A DNA stretch of 8,495 nucleotides, from NCBI GenBank assembly GCA_009392095.1, contig VFHF01000112.1:1-8495 (forward strand). Reading direction: 5' to 3'. The translations under genes were made by a program, and so were the position numbers. Origin of the DNA: SAR202 cluster bacterium. Its GTDB lineage: Bacteria; Chloroflexota; Dehalococcoidia; Lucifugimonadales; UBA3495. Numbering within the stretch: position 1 is the first letter of the stretch; each line of letters opens with the position of its first letter. The notes beneath the pieces are model-generated. The model did not search any database. It was given only the letters and a program-made list of their open reading frames with translations, and was not told the DNA's origin. This document shows positions 1 to 6,936 of the stretch, piece by piece.

Positions 1-170
1 ATGTTCTCGGTACCCGCCATAGCCGCCAACTCTCGGATCTCCAATTCACTGAAGGTCTCTTTGAAGAAATCCCGATCCGTTACTTCAAGCCCGTTCTGCA
101 AGAGTAACTCTCTTGCCTTTCGACAGGTCGATCAACGGGTCCACCAGTAAAATTCGACTGTCTGGCTCAA
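1..170 (-). CDS. ArsC/Spx-family thioredoxin-fold protein, probable selenoprotein (partial, runs off left edge)
   Basis: Reading from TTG 170 and treating the TGA at 134-132 as an amino acid gives 56 visible residues beginning MSQTVEFYWWTR-U-STCRKA. This is the N-terminus of the ArsC/Spx/YffB family: a short beta strand, the redox motif (normally C-x-x-C-R-K-A), a helix, then a second strand and an R-D-F-F-K segment (residues 33-37) with an acidic F-S-E-x-E-I-R-E-L helix (40-48). The TGA falls exactly on the catalytic cysteine, residue 13; the resolving Cys16 is present. The frame is open on both sides of the TGA, and a hairpin follows it at SECIS spacing. TTG 170 is chosen because GGAGG sits 5 bases upstream; an in-frame GTG at 218 lacks such support. 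The gene lies downstream of mutS on the same strand. Members reduce arsenate or act as thiol-redox or regulatory proteins; which applies here is unknown. It could instead be a pseudogene with a Cys-to-stop change. The family call is firmer than the selenocysteine call. Confidence 0.7.
98..116 (-). promoter_or_regulatory. Putative bacterial SECIS hairpin for UGA recoding
   Basis: On the minus strand, GCAAGAG (116-110), loop AGTTA (109-105) and CTCTTGC (104-98) form a perfect 7-bp stem with a 5-base loop. The stem starts 15 bases after the in-frame TGA (134-132) and the loop starts 22 bases after it. Bacterial SECIS elements sit inside the coding region immediately 3' of the UGA, with the apical loop about this far away and a G at the first or second loop position, where SelB binds; here G is second, followed by T. 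There is no bulged U in the stem, unlike E. coli fdhF. SelB recognition is inferred. Confidence 0.6.
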
Positions 171-175
171 TCGGG

Positions 176-180
176 CCTCC
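176..180 (-). promoter_or_regulatory. Ribosome binding site (GGAGG) that fixes the TTG start
   Basis: GGAGG at 180-176 is followed by the 5-base spacer CCCGA and then TTG at 170-168. This is a near-ideal Shine-Dalgarno arrangement. It places the start of the ArsC-like protein 12 codons before the TGA, the usual distance from N-terminus to catalytic cysteine in this family. Confidence 0.7.
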
Positions 181-223
181 AAAACTCCATGGTAAACAGG
201 GCGTCGCCGGAAATCCACGAGCT

Positions 224-231
224 ATTTTATA
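224..231 (-). promoter_or_regulatory. Possible -10 element upstream of the ArsC-like gene
   Basis: TATAAAAT on the minus strand (231-224) stands out in the GC-rich DNA between mutS and the ArsC-like gene. A transcript starting about 7 bases downstream would have a leader of roughly 45 bases before TTG 170. I find no convincing -35 at 16-18 bases upstream, so this is weak. The rest of the 171-432 gap contains no gene I can support and no clear rho-independent terminator after mutS. There is only a 6-bp ATTCTC/GAGAAT inverted repeat (374-379 with 392-397) with a 12-base loop and no T-run. Confidence 0.25.
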
Positions 232-432
232 CCCGCGGAGGGCCTAAGGAAAGGGGGTTGGCTATTCAATCCCACTCCGCATTGTTGGTTGCGAGATTTG
301 CGTTCTCCATATCACTAAGAGCGCAACGAGGGGTCTCTTTATTCTTACTCAATATCGGCACAGAAGCAACGAGATTCTCCGTCTGACTCCAGAGAATGAC
401 ACGATGGAAGGGACCGATTAAAAAGCGGTTAG

Positions 433-3015
433 CTAGCTCCCTTCCTGTGCTTCTTTCTGAAGCTCGTATAGTTTATTGATGGCGTCGATGGGCGTCAGGT
501 TGGGGATGTCCAATCCGCTAAGCAATTTCTTTAGATTCCCGCCATCATTGAACAAGGCCATCTGCTGCGCTGGCTCAACCTTGGCTTTGACCAGCCGTCC
601 GTTCTTCTGCTGACTCTGCGCTTCTAGATCGGCCAGCACCTCCCAGGCGCGGTTCACCACGCCCTGGGGCAGCCCGGCCATCTGGGCCACATGCACCCCG
701 TAACTCTTGTCGGCCCCTCCGGGTACGATCTTGTGCAAGAAGACCACCGAGTTTCCTTCTTCGGTCACCGCCACGCTGAAATTGCGCACGCCGGGCAGGC
801 TGGCAGCCAGTTGGGTCAATTCGTGGTAGTGGGTAGCGAATAGGGTTTTGCAGCCCAGCCTGGGGTCGTTATGGATGTGTTCGATCACCGATCGTGCGAT
901 GGACAGGCCGTCGTAGGTGCTGGTGCCCCGTCCAATTTCGTCCAGAATCACTAGAGACCGGGGCGTGGCTTGGTTCAAGATGGCAGCGGTCTCGACCATC
1001 TCGACCATGAATGTGGACTGACCAGTGGCCAGGTCGTCTTGCAGCCCGACCCTGGTGAAGATACGGTCCACCAACCCGATGGTCGCATCTGAAGCAGGCA
1101 CGAAGCAGCCGATCTGGGCCATGAGGATAATAATGGCTACTTGCCGGATGTAGGTGGACTTTCCGGCCATGTTGGGGCCGGTCAGGACCATCACTCTGGC
1201 GCCGTCGTTGGACAGGTCCACGTCATTGGGCACGTAGGTCCCGGTGTCCAGGACCCGTTCCACCACCGGATGACGGCCGTTGGTAACCCGGATGGCGTTC
1301 CCAAGATTCAGCTTGGGCCGGACATAGCCGTTCTCCACTGCTGCGTCCGCCAGCCCGGTGAACACGTCCAGCTTTGCGATGGCCGAGGCGACCTGACTAA
1401 CGGCGCCCGCCGATTCGGCCAGTTGGGCGCAGACCCGGTGGTAAACGGCCCGTTCAGCTTCTTCCAAACGATCCCGGGCGTTCAGCACCAGAGACTCGTA
1501 TTCCTTTAATTCTGGAACGATATAGCGTTCGGCGTTGGTCAGCGTCTGACGCCGGATGTAGTCCTCGGGCACCTTATCGATGTTGGACTTGCTGACCTCG
1601 ATGTAGTAGCCGAAGACCTGGTTGTAACCCACTTTCAGGCCTTTGATTTCAGTTCGGTCCCGCTCCCGCTGTTCGAGTCCAGCTATGAACTGGCGGGCAT
1701 TGGTCGAGGAGCTTTTCAACTCGTCCATCTCCGGCGAGAATCCTGGCCTGATCACGTTGCCGTCCCCCACCGCGCCCGCCGGTTCCGACACAATGGACTC
1801 TTCGATCAGCGAGCAAACCTCTGGCAATGGGAGCAGTTGGCTTTGGAGCCACTCCAGGTCAGTGCTGTCCACCAGTTCCCGCAGGCTGGGCACGGCGGCC
1901 AGGCCATCCTTCAGAGCGATCAGCTCTCTGGGATTGACGGTGCCGGAGACTATACGCCCGATTATGCGTTCCAGGTCGGAGACTTTATTCAGTGAGGAGA
2001 TTGAATCCGTCCGTTTCAGGCCGTCCAGGTAAAAATGGTCCACAACGTCCAGGCGCTGTTCCAGCGCTGTCAGGTCTAGCAGGGGCTGGCCCAGCCACTG
2101 GCGCAACAGCCGGCCTCCCATGGCCGTTTTCGTGCGATCCAACGCTGACAACAATGACAGTTCTTTACTCTCGTTTCGACCGCCGGCGAACAATTCCAAG
2201 TTGCGACGGGTCTGGGAGTCCAGAGCCATGAAAGTCCCAGTGGCGTAGATGGCTAGGTTGCTAAGTTTGAGTTTGGCCGCCTTCTGAGTTCGGGCCAGGT
2301 ACTCGACAATCGCCCCGGCAGCGGCTACAGCCAGGTCCATTCCCTCGCAGCCAAAGGACTCCAAAGTAAGTATTCCGAAATGGCACAAAAGCGCCTGGCG
2401 GGCTTCGTCCAAATGAAAGGTTCTGGACTCTACGGGTGTTAGTTCGTAACTGTTGCCGTTGCCGTTCCGCTGGTCTGTCCACACCGGGAAATCGGCTGAA
2501 TCGGGGACCAATACCTCGGCGGCTTCAATGCGCTCCAATTCCAGCGGCAGTTCTTGTAGAGGCAATTCAGTGGCGGAAAATTCGCCGGTTGTGATGTCGA
2601 TATAGGCTAATCCAGCCAGCCCGCCTAGCTCGGAGACGGCCGCCAGATAGTTGTTGGTCTTTTGATTAAGTAAGTTGGACTCGAGAACCGTTCCCGGAGT
2701 AACGATGCGGACTACGTCACGGTCGACCAGTCCCTTGGAGGTGGCCGGGTCGGATATCTGCTCGCAGATTGCGACTTTGTGGCCTTTTTTGATCAGACGA
2801 GAGAGGTAGTTGTCTAGCGAGTGGACGGGTACGCCGGCCAGCGGCACACGGAGGCCCTTGCCCATGCTGCGGGAGGTGAGGGTAATCTCGAGCTCTTTGG
2901 CGGCGAGCACGGCGTCGTCGTCGAAGGTCTCATAAAAATCGCCCATCCGAAAAAACAAGATAGCGTCCGGATGGTCGCCTTTGATCTTGAGGTATTGGCG
3001 GCGAATCGGTGTCAC
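433..3015 (-). CDS. mutS: DNA mismatch repair protein MutS
   Basis: This is a complete 860-residue MutS1, the usual length, which binds mismatches and small loops in DNA and recruits MutL. The N-terminal mismatch-binding domain holds the F-x-E reader (Phe27, Glu29 in G-D-F-Y-E-T-F). The connector, core/lever and clamp domains follow. The C-terminal ABC-type ATPase has Walker A GPNMAGKST (613-621), the signature DDLATGQSTFMVEM (660-673), Walker B LVILDE (688-693) and the H-loop region ATHYHELT (727-734). The helix-turn-helix dimerisation region SYGVHVAQMAGLP (771-783) and a tail to residue 860 are also present. The GTG start at 3015 is the only start codon between an in-frame TAA upstream and the conserved TP-x-x-x-QYL N-terminus; the ribosome site is modest (AGGGTA-type). 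The stop is TAG. It has no functional link to the redox genes upstream beyond shared strand, and nothing in it looks degraded. Confidence 0.98.
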   Translation of the reverse strand: MTPIRRQYLKIKGDHPDAILFFRMGDFYETFDDDAVLAAKELEITLTSRSMGKGLRVPLAGVPVHSLDNYLSRLIKKGHKVAICEQISDPATSKGLVDRDVVRIVTPGTVLESNLLNQKTNNYLAAVSELGGLAGLAYIDITTGEFSATELPLQELPLELERIEAAEVLVPDSADFPVWTDQRNGNGNSYELTPVESRTFHLDEARQALLCHFGILTLESFGCEGMDLAVAAAGAIVEYLARTQKAAKLKLSNLAIYATGTFMALDSQTRRNLELFAGGRNESKELSLLSALDRTKTAMGGRLLRQWLGQPLLDLTALEQRLDVVDHFYLDGLKRTDSISSLNKVSDLERIIGRIVSGTVNPRELIALKDGLAAVPSLRELVDSTDLEWLQSQLLPLPEVCSLIEESIVSEPAGAVGDGNVIRPGFSPEMDELKSSSTNARQFIAGLEQRERDRTEIKGLKVGYNQVFGYYIEVSKSNIDKVPEDYIRRQTLTNAERYIVPELKEYESLVLNARDRLEEAERAVYHRVCAQLAESAGAVSQVASAIAKLDVFTGLADAAVENGYVRPKLNLGNAIRVTNGRHPVVERVLDTGTYVPNDVDLSNDGARVMVLTGPNMAGKSTYIRQVAIIILMAQIGCFVPASDATIGLVDRIFTRVGLQDDLATGQSTFMVEMVETAAILNQATPRSLVILDEIGRGTSTYDGLSIARSVIEHIHNDPRLGCKTLFATHYHELTQLAASLPGVRNFSVAVTEEGNSVVFLHKIVPGGADKSYGVHVAQMAGLPQGVVNRAWEVLADLEAQSQQKNGRLVKAKVEPAQQMALFNDGGNLKKLLSGLDIPNLTPIDAINKLYELQKEAQEGS

Positions 3016-3230
3016 TACCCTACCCTGCCCTTTCGATTACACCGGGAATTCTACTACCATTTTCGCCTTGCTGGAGCCCTTCGCATGTCAGCGAAGAAAT
3101 CCAATTGACGAATAGAACTTGCTGCGCGGCCACTGGGTGCCACATCTCCGATTTCATTGAGAATCTCTACTTCGTCGGACCTAACCTTCCCCCTAGCGAG
3201 GGAGAAAGGACATTTCCTTTTACCCGACGA
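3016..3230. other. Intergenic region between the reductase gene and mutS, rich in small hairpins
   Basis: These 215 bases hold no well-supported gene. Inverted repeats are CCCT/AGGG (3191-3194 with 3199-3202), AAAGGA/TCCTTT (3205-3210 with 3215-3220) and CTTCGC/GCGAAG (3079-3084 with 3091-3096, 6-base loop). The density of palindromes suggests a REP-like dispersed element, a terminator for the upstream cluster or a leader for mutS. One copy cannot decide. No convincing -35/-10 pair for mutS was found. A 45-codon minus-strand frame (3157-3020) ends 4 bases before the mutS start but lacks a ribosome site and a recognisable motif. Confidence 0.5.
3189..3220 (-). terminator. Possible terminator: two adjacent hairpins after the reductase gene
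   Basis: About 10 bases after the TAG of the reductase gene, the minus strand has AAAGGA-AATG-TCCTTT (3220-3205). Directly next is CTCCCT-CGCT-AGGGGG (3204-3189; CCCT/AGGG core, then a T-G wobble and a C-G pair). The position fits transcript ending, but the first stem is AT-rich and no long T-run follows, so termination is uncertain. Confidence 0.3.
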
Positions 3231-4007
3231 CTAGGGTTTCCAGAAACGTTCTTCGATGAAGTTCCAGCCTTGGGGTAACAGCTTTTCCTTCACGTCTTCA
3301 ATCATACCCGGGTGGCCACAAGCGTAGATCTTGGTGTCGTCTTTAGGCAGGTCAAACTTTACCAGGTATTCCTCGGCAATGTTGTTAACCCGGCCGGTGA
3401 CGCCCTTCCATTCGAAGTTCCGGTCCTCGGTGGGGCGGCTGATGGTGGGGACGAATCTCACTACGTCGGGGTGATTGTCGGCAAGTTCTTGAATCTCCAC
3501 GTCATAGGTCAGTTCATCGATGTAGCTGGCGCCGTACATGATGTAAAAAACGTGATTTTCGCCAGCTTCTTCGGGACCGTCGTGCAGGTATTGCCGTACC
3601 ATGCTCATCGATGGCGCGAGTCCGGTAACGGTGGAGAGCATAAAGTGGTGATGCATCTTCCGGTCCATGGTGAAGATACCCTTGGCTCTGGGGCGAACCG
3701 ACATCTTATCACCCAATTTCAGGTCCCACATCTTGGGGGTCAATTCCCCTTCGAGCACCAATTCCACGAAGATCTCAAGGTTCTTTTCGTAGGGAGCGGA
3801 GACGATGGAGTAGGCCCTTTCGATCTTGCCCAGTCCCAAGGTGCAATACTGACCGGGTTTGAAATTGAATTGTTCCGAGACCTCTAACTTGATGACCATC
3901 AGGTCTTCAGTCGTGTCCCGGCGCTCCACTAGCGTAGCCGTGGGAAACTTTGGGTTTGGAGTCAGGTCGGGAACTCCGGCTGACGCCGTGGATGTTTCCT
4001 CTACCAT
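3231..4007 (-). CDS. Ferredoxin-NADP(+) reductase family protein (Fpr-type flavoprotein)
   Basis: A 258-residue protein of the length and layout of bacterial Fpr, a cytoplasmic FAD enzyme passing electrons between NADP(H) and ferredoxin or flavodoxin. The N-terminal FAD barrel shows PGQ (51-53) and the flavin-binding RAYS (64-67). The NAD(P) half shows S-T-V-T-G-L-A-P (125-132), SR at 190-191 in the region that binds the 2'-phosphate in relatives, CGHPGM (230-235), and an aromatic C-terminus ending E-E-R-F-W-K-P like the terminal aromatic of Fpr proteins. No iron-sulfur cysteine set is present. The usual G-T-G-x-A-P dinucleotide loop reads V-T-G, so one glycine is replaced. The ATG start at 4007 has AAGGAG (4017-4012) 4 bases upstream. 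It follows the FdhA/NuoG-like gene by 76 bases and probably shares its electron economy. NADH rather than NADPH preference cannot be excluded. Confidence 0.85.
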   Translation of the reverse strand: MVEETSTASAGVPDLTPNPKFPTATLVERRDTTEDLMVIKLEVSEQFNFKPGQYCTLGLGKIERAYSIVSAPYEKNLEIFVELVLEGELTPKMWDLKLGDKMSVRPRAKGIFTMDRKMHHHFMLSTVTGLAPSMSMVRQYLHDGPEEAGENHVFYIMYGASYIDELTYDVEIQELADNHPDVVRFVPTISRPTEDRNFEWKGVTGRVNNIAEEYLVKFDLPKDDTKIYACGHPGMIEDVKEKLLPQGWNFIEERFWKP

Positions 4008-4029
4008 GTCACTCCTTAGGTCTATCGCC

Positions 4030-4062
4030 GCTCATTAATGCCACCGGGCTCATTTAATACCA
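4030..4062. repeat. Imperfect direct repeat, possible operator, ahead of the reductase gene
   Basis: On the plus strand GCTCATTAATGCCA (4030-4043) and GCTCATTTAATACCA (4048-4062) differ by one substitution and one inserted base. Their starts are 18 bases apart, and the pair occupies the gap between the FdhA/NuoG-like and reductase genes, ending 12 bases from the AAGGAG ribosome site. Direct repeats at about two helical turns are typical of paired regulator sites, but chance or an internal promoter region is possible. Confidence 0.35.
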
Positions 4063-4083
4063 TAGGACCAGGTTTAAATGTCT

Positions 4084-6918
4084 TTAAGTCCTCTGCGAGC
4101 CGCCCTTGCTCAGACGGGCCGGGCGTATGTCCAATCCAGGCACCCGGGACGCAGGCTCCATCTCGTCGGAGATCTGTAAGTCTATCGCCAACTGCCCAAA
4201 GAGGGAGGTCGAGGCAACGACGCCCACTGGGACAGCTTCGTTAATGGTGGCCAGTCCGACAAGACTGCCATTGGACATCTCCACGACCACGTTTGCGCCT
4301 TCTTCGATAGACATCGAGGCGGCATCGACAGGGTTCAACTCGACTATCTCATCCCTTTGGATACTGTTACGCCGTCCTTGGATGATCCTAATCTCCCGTT
4401 CTTGCTGTAATAGTACTCTTCCAGGCACGAACCACAGCGGGAAATCGGCGTCCGATTCAACATTGGCCGATACGAAGGCCGGGGTGATGGGTTCCGCCTT
4501 TCGGCCTTTGAATCCGCCTGCGTGCAGTACCGGTGTGCTCTTGCCGTCGTCTTGGACCGGCCATTGGAGACCACGGTCCTCTCGGCTAGCGTACAGCACC
4601 TGGGTTGGCTGCGGGTTTTTTAGATCGGTTTTAAAGGTGAGTCCGCCCTGATTGGCCAGACTTCGATAGGAAACCCCAGCATAAACCGGCGCTACTCGCG
4701 CTATTTCATCCATTGTCTCAGAGGGCGACGCTTGGATAAATCCAGGCGCTCCCATCTTATGGGCCACGTCACAAATCACCTGCCATTCCGAACGCGCGCC
4801 GCCTTCAGGCAGCGACTTGCCGGGTTTCAGACGCTGGATGCGCCGCTCCAGGTTGGTGAAGGTGCCGTCTTTCTCTGCGAACGTCGCGCGTGGCAAGACT
4901 ACGTCGGCCCGTTGGGCGGCGTCGGTCAGGAAAGAATCGCAGACCACCAGAAATTCCAGGTTGTCTAAGGCAGCCAGGCCGTCGCCAAGCTTTCCGTTGA
5001 TGAAATTCGGGCTAGCCCCGATCAGGAACATGGATTTGACCCGTCCGGACGCGGCGGCTTCGATGATTTGCGCCAGGTGAAGTCCGGGAATCTCGGGGAT
5101 ACTCGAATCCCAAAGCGTCTCTAAGGCTTGCCTGTCGTCCGGGTTAGAAACCCACCGGTATCCGGGCAGCCGGTCAGGCACGCATCCGACATCCCAAGCG
5201 CCCTGTTCGTTGGCTCCAGGCCGCATGGGGTAGATACCGGCGCCCGTTTTACCGATGTTTCCGGTCACCACAGCCAGGTTCACCAAAGACAGGACGCAGT
5301 CCCGGGCCAGCCTTGGTTGGATGTTGTCCAGAGCGTAGACCAACGCGCTAGTCTCAGCTTCACCGTACAAACGAGCCGCCTCGGCTATATCTGCGGCATC
5401 GACCTGGGTTGTTTTCGCGATCTCATCCAGGTCCAAGGCGCTGAGTGCGTACTGGAGAGTGGCCGGGCTTTCACAGTTCTCGGTCAGCCAATCGTCTTTC
5501 TGGAATCCCTGGTCGATGACCGATTTCAACAGTCCGCCCAACAGCAGTTGCTCAGTGCCGGGTGCCGGGCGCAACCAGATGTGGGCGTAGCGGGTCAGCT
5601 CGACCTCTCGGGAATCGATCACAACCAGCTTGGTGTCTTTTCGGGTCGCCCGCTTGATGGGCACACCGACCACGTTATGTTCCTCGGTGACGTTGCTGCT
5701 GAAGACCAGGATGCAACCGGACTGCTCTAGGTCCCAGATGGGATTGGTGGCGCCGGCGTGACCCAACGACTGCTCCAACCCTAGGGTCAGTTCAGGCTGG
5801 GTGTTGGAGGTCTGGTCAACGTTATTGGATTTCATGGCGGTCCTAGCGAACTTCTGCGCCAAGTAGTGCTCCTCATTGGTGCTGCTGGGCGAGGTCAAGA
5901 GAGCGAATGAATCACCGGAATATTCGGCCAATCTCGCAGCCACCACTCCCAATGCTTCGTCCCAAGTCGCCTCAACGAGTTGGCCGTCACGGCGGACCAG
6001 CGGGGTATGCAGCCGGCTGGTGTCGTTGACGAATTGGAGGCCGAACTTGCCTTTGAAGCAGGCTTGGCCGTGATTGGCGGGGGAGTTGATCTCCGGCACT
6101 ACCCTGATCAGCGTGCCGTCGCCATCGTACTCAACGTTCAACTGGCAGCCCACCGGGCAGAGAGGGCAAATCGTCCGTTCCACCTTCCGTGGCTTGTCCC
6201 ATTTGTGGTCCCGTTCGACCAGTGCGCCCACCGGACAGACATCGATACAGGCGCCGCAAAATTCGCAGCCAGACTCCAGCAGGGATGTCCCGAAAGACGT
6301 GCCCACCAGCGCCTGTCCACTGCGCATCGTAAACGCGATGGCGTCGTCGCCACGCAACTGTTCACACGCATTGACGCAGCGTCCGCAGACGATGCATAGG
6401 TTGTAGTCACGGTCGTAGAATGGATCGGCCACTTCTAGGGGAATCTCCCGGTACTTGTACTGGAGGGGCGATTCCAGGCTCATGCCCAGATAGCGGACGG
6501 TGTCTTTCAGTTCACACCGTTCATTCTTGGGGCAGGTCACGCACCGGTCGTTGACCGATACATGGCGCAGGCAAACATCGGTGGGGCCGCAGATGTCGAC
6601 TCGGTGGCAGGTGAGACAGCCGTTGGGGTGCTCGGCGATGATCATCTCCATCACTGAGCGGCGCAAGTCGTTGACCTCGGTTGAAGCGGTCTGAACCTTC
6701 ATGCCGTCGGCCACGGGCATGGTGCACGAGGTTGGAAAGCCGCGTTGTCCTTCTACGCTAACTACGCACATGCGGCAGGCGGCGAACGGTTTCATCCCAG
6801 GGTGATAACAAAGATATGGCACGTAGACACCGGCTTCGATGGCCGCTTCCAGCACCATCTTGCCCGGTTGGGTCTTGACCTCTTGTCCATCAAAACTGAT
6901 TGTTATGTCGTCGGCCAT
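4084..6918 (-). CDS. FdhA/FdsA/NuoG-like iron-sulfur molybdopterin-family oxidoreductase subunit lacking the formate dehydrogenase active-site Cys/Sec
   Basis: A 944-residue protein with the domain order of NAD-linked formate dehydrogenase alpha subunits (FdsA) and NuoG. It has a [2Fe-2S] ferredoxin domain (C37, C48, C51, C65) and a His-Cys [4Fe-4S] box (H97, C101, C104, C110). A second CxxCx5C follows (C126, C129, C135), plus C116. Next come a 2x[4Fe-4S] ferredoxin (C175/178/181/185; C218/221/224/228), a molybdopterin-domain [4Fe-4S] site (C251, C254, C258, C287, with K289) and a C-terminal molydopterin-binding fold (about 820-935). Fold segments such as NEQGAWDVG and EKDGTFTN are FDH-like. 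However, after NNVD (365-368) the usual C-x-R-L-C/U-H segment reads QTSNTQPELT, so the Mo-ligating Cys/Sec and the catalytic His are missing. ATG 6918 has AGAGG 7 bases upstream. It probably pairs with the NuoF-like protein as an electron-transfer subunit. Formate oxidation is doubtful, and automatic annotation may still say formate dehydrogenase. Confidence 0.88.
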   Translation of the reverse strand: MADDITISFDGQEVKTQPGKMVLEAAIEAGVYVPYLCYHPGMKPFAACRMCVVSVEGQRGFPTSCTMPVADGMKVQTASTEVNDLRRSVMEMIIAEHPNGCLTCHRVDICGPTDVCLRHVSVNDRCVTCPKNERCELKDTVRYLGMSLESPLQYKYREIPLEVADPFYDRDYNLCIVCGRCVNACEQLRGDDAIAFTMRSGQALVGTSFGTSLLESGCEFCGACIDVCPVGALVERDHKWDKPRKVERTICPLCPVGCQLNVEYDGDGTLIRVVPEINSPANHGQACFKGKFGLQFVNDTSRLHTPLVRRDGQLVEATWDEALGVVAARLAEYSGDSFALLTSPSSTNEEHYLAQKFARTAMKSNNVDQTSNTQPELTLGLEQSLGHAGATNPIWDLEQSGCILVFSSNVTEEHNVVGVPIKRATRKDTKLVVIDSREVELTRYAHIWLRPAPGTEQLLLGGLLKSVIDQGFQKDDWLTENCESPATLQYALSALDLDEIAKTTQVDAADIAEAARLYGEAETSALVYALDNIQPRLARDCVLSLVNLAVVTGNIGKTGAGIYPMRPGANEQGAWDVGCVPDRLPGYRWVSNPDDRQALETLWDSSIPEIPGLHLAQIIEAAASGRVKSMFLIGASPNFINGKLGDGLAALDNLEFLVVCDSFLTDAAQRADVVLPRATFAEKDGTFTNLERRIQRLKPGKSLPEGGARSEWQVICDVAHKMGAPGFIQASPSETMDEIARVAPVYAGVSYRSLANQGGLTFKTDLKNPQPTQVLYASREDRGLQWPVQDDGKSTPVLHAGGFKGRKAEPITPAFVSANVESDADFPLWFVPGRVLLQQEREIRIIQGRRNSIQRDEIVELNPVDAASMSIEEGANVVVEMSNGSLVGLATINEAVPVGVVASTSLFGQLAIDLQISDEMEPASRVPGLDIRPARLSKGGSQRT

Positions 6919-6936
6919 TCAACAGCCTCTATATCT

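Noticed and set aside
132..134. TGA explained by an alternative genetic code (TGA as Trp)
   Set aside because: The same protein uses TGG twice just before, the large genes have no internal TGA, and the codon falls on the family's catalytic Cys and not on a Trp position.
216..218. GTG 218 as the start of the ArsC-like gene
   Set aside because: It is in frame after a TAG but has no ribosome site. It would add 16 residues to an N-terminus that already begins at the usual family position from TTG 170 with GGAGG.
189..386. Plus-strand 65-codon frame in the gap between mutS and the ArsC-like gene
   Set aside because: No ribosome site or recognisable family. It lies antisense to the gap and to the upstream control region of the ArsC-like gene, and its composition looks like read-through of noncoding DNA.
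3020..3157. Minus-strand 45-codon frame (ATG 3157, TAG 3022-3020) just upstream of mutS
   Set aside because: The sequence before the ATG has no clear Shine-Dalgarno, the product matches no family I know, and it overlaps hairpins; kept only as a note.
3312..3887. Plus-strand 191-codon frame opposite the Fpr-like gene
   Set aside because: Complementary to a clear reductase gene, with no motif; a shadow frame.
5128..5730. Plus-strand 200-codon frame inside the FdhA/NuoG-like gene
   Set aside because: It lies wholly antisense to strongly conserved coding sequence and has no recognisable domain; a shadow frame of a GC-rich gene.
4084..6918. Calling the 944-residue protein a working formate dehydrogenase
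   Set aside because: The overall architecture fits, but the Cys/Sec-His active-site segment is missing after NNVD, so catalysis of formate oxidation is not supported by the sequence.
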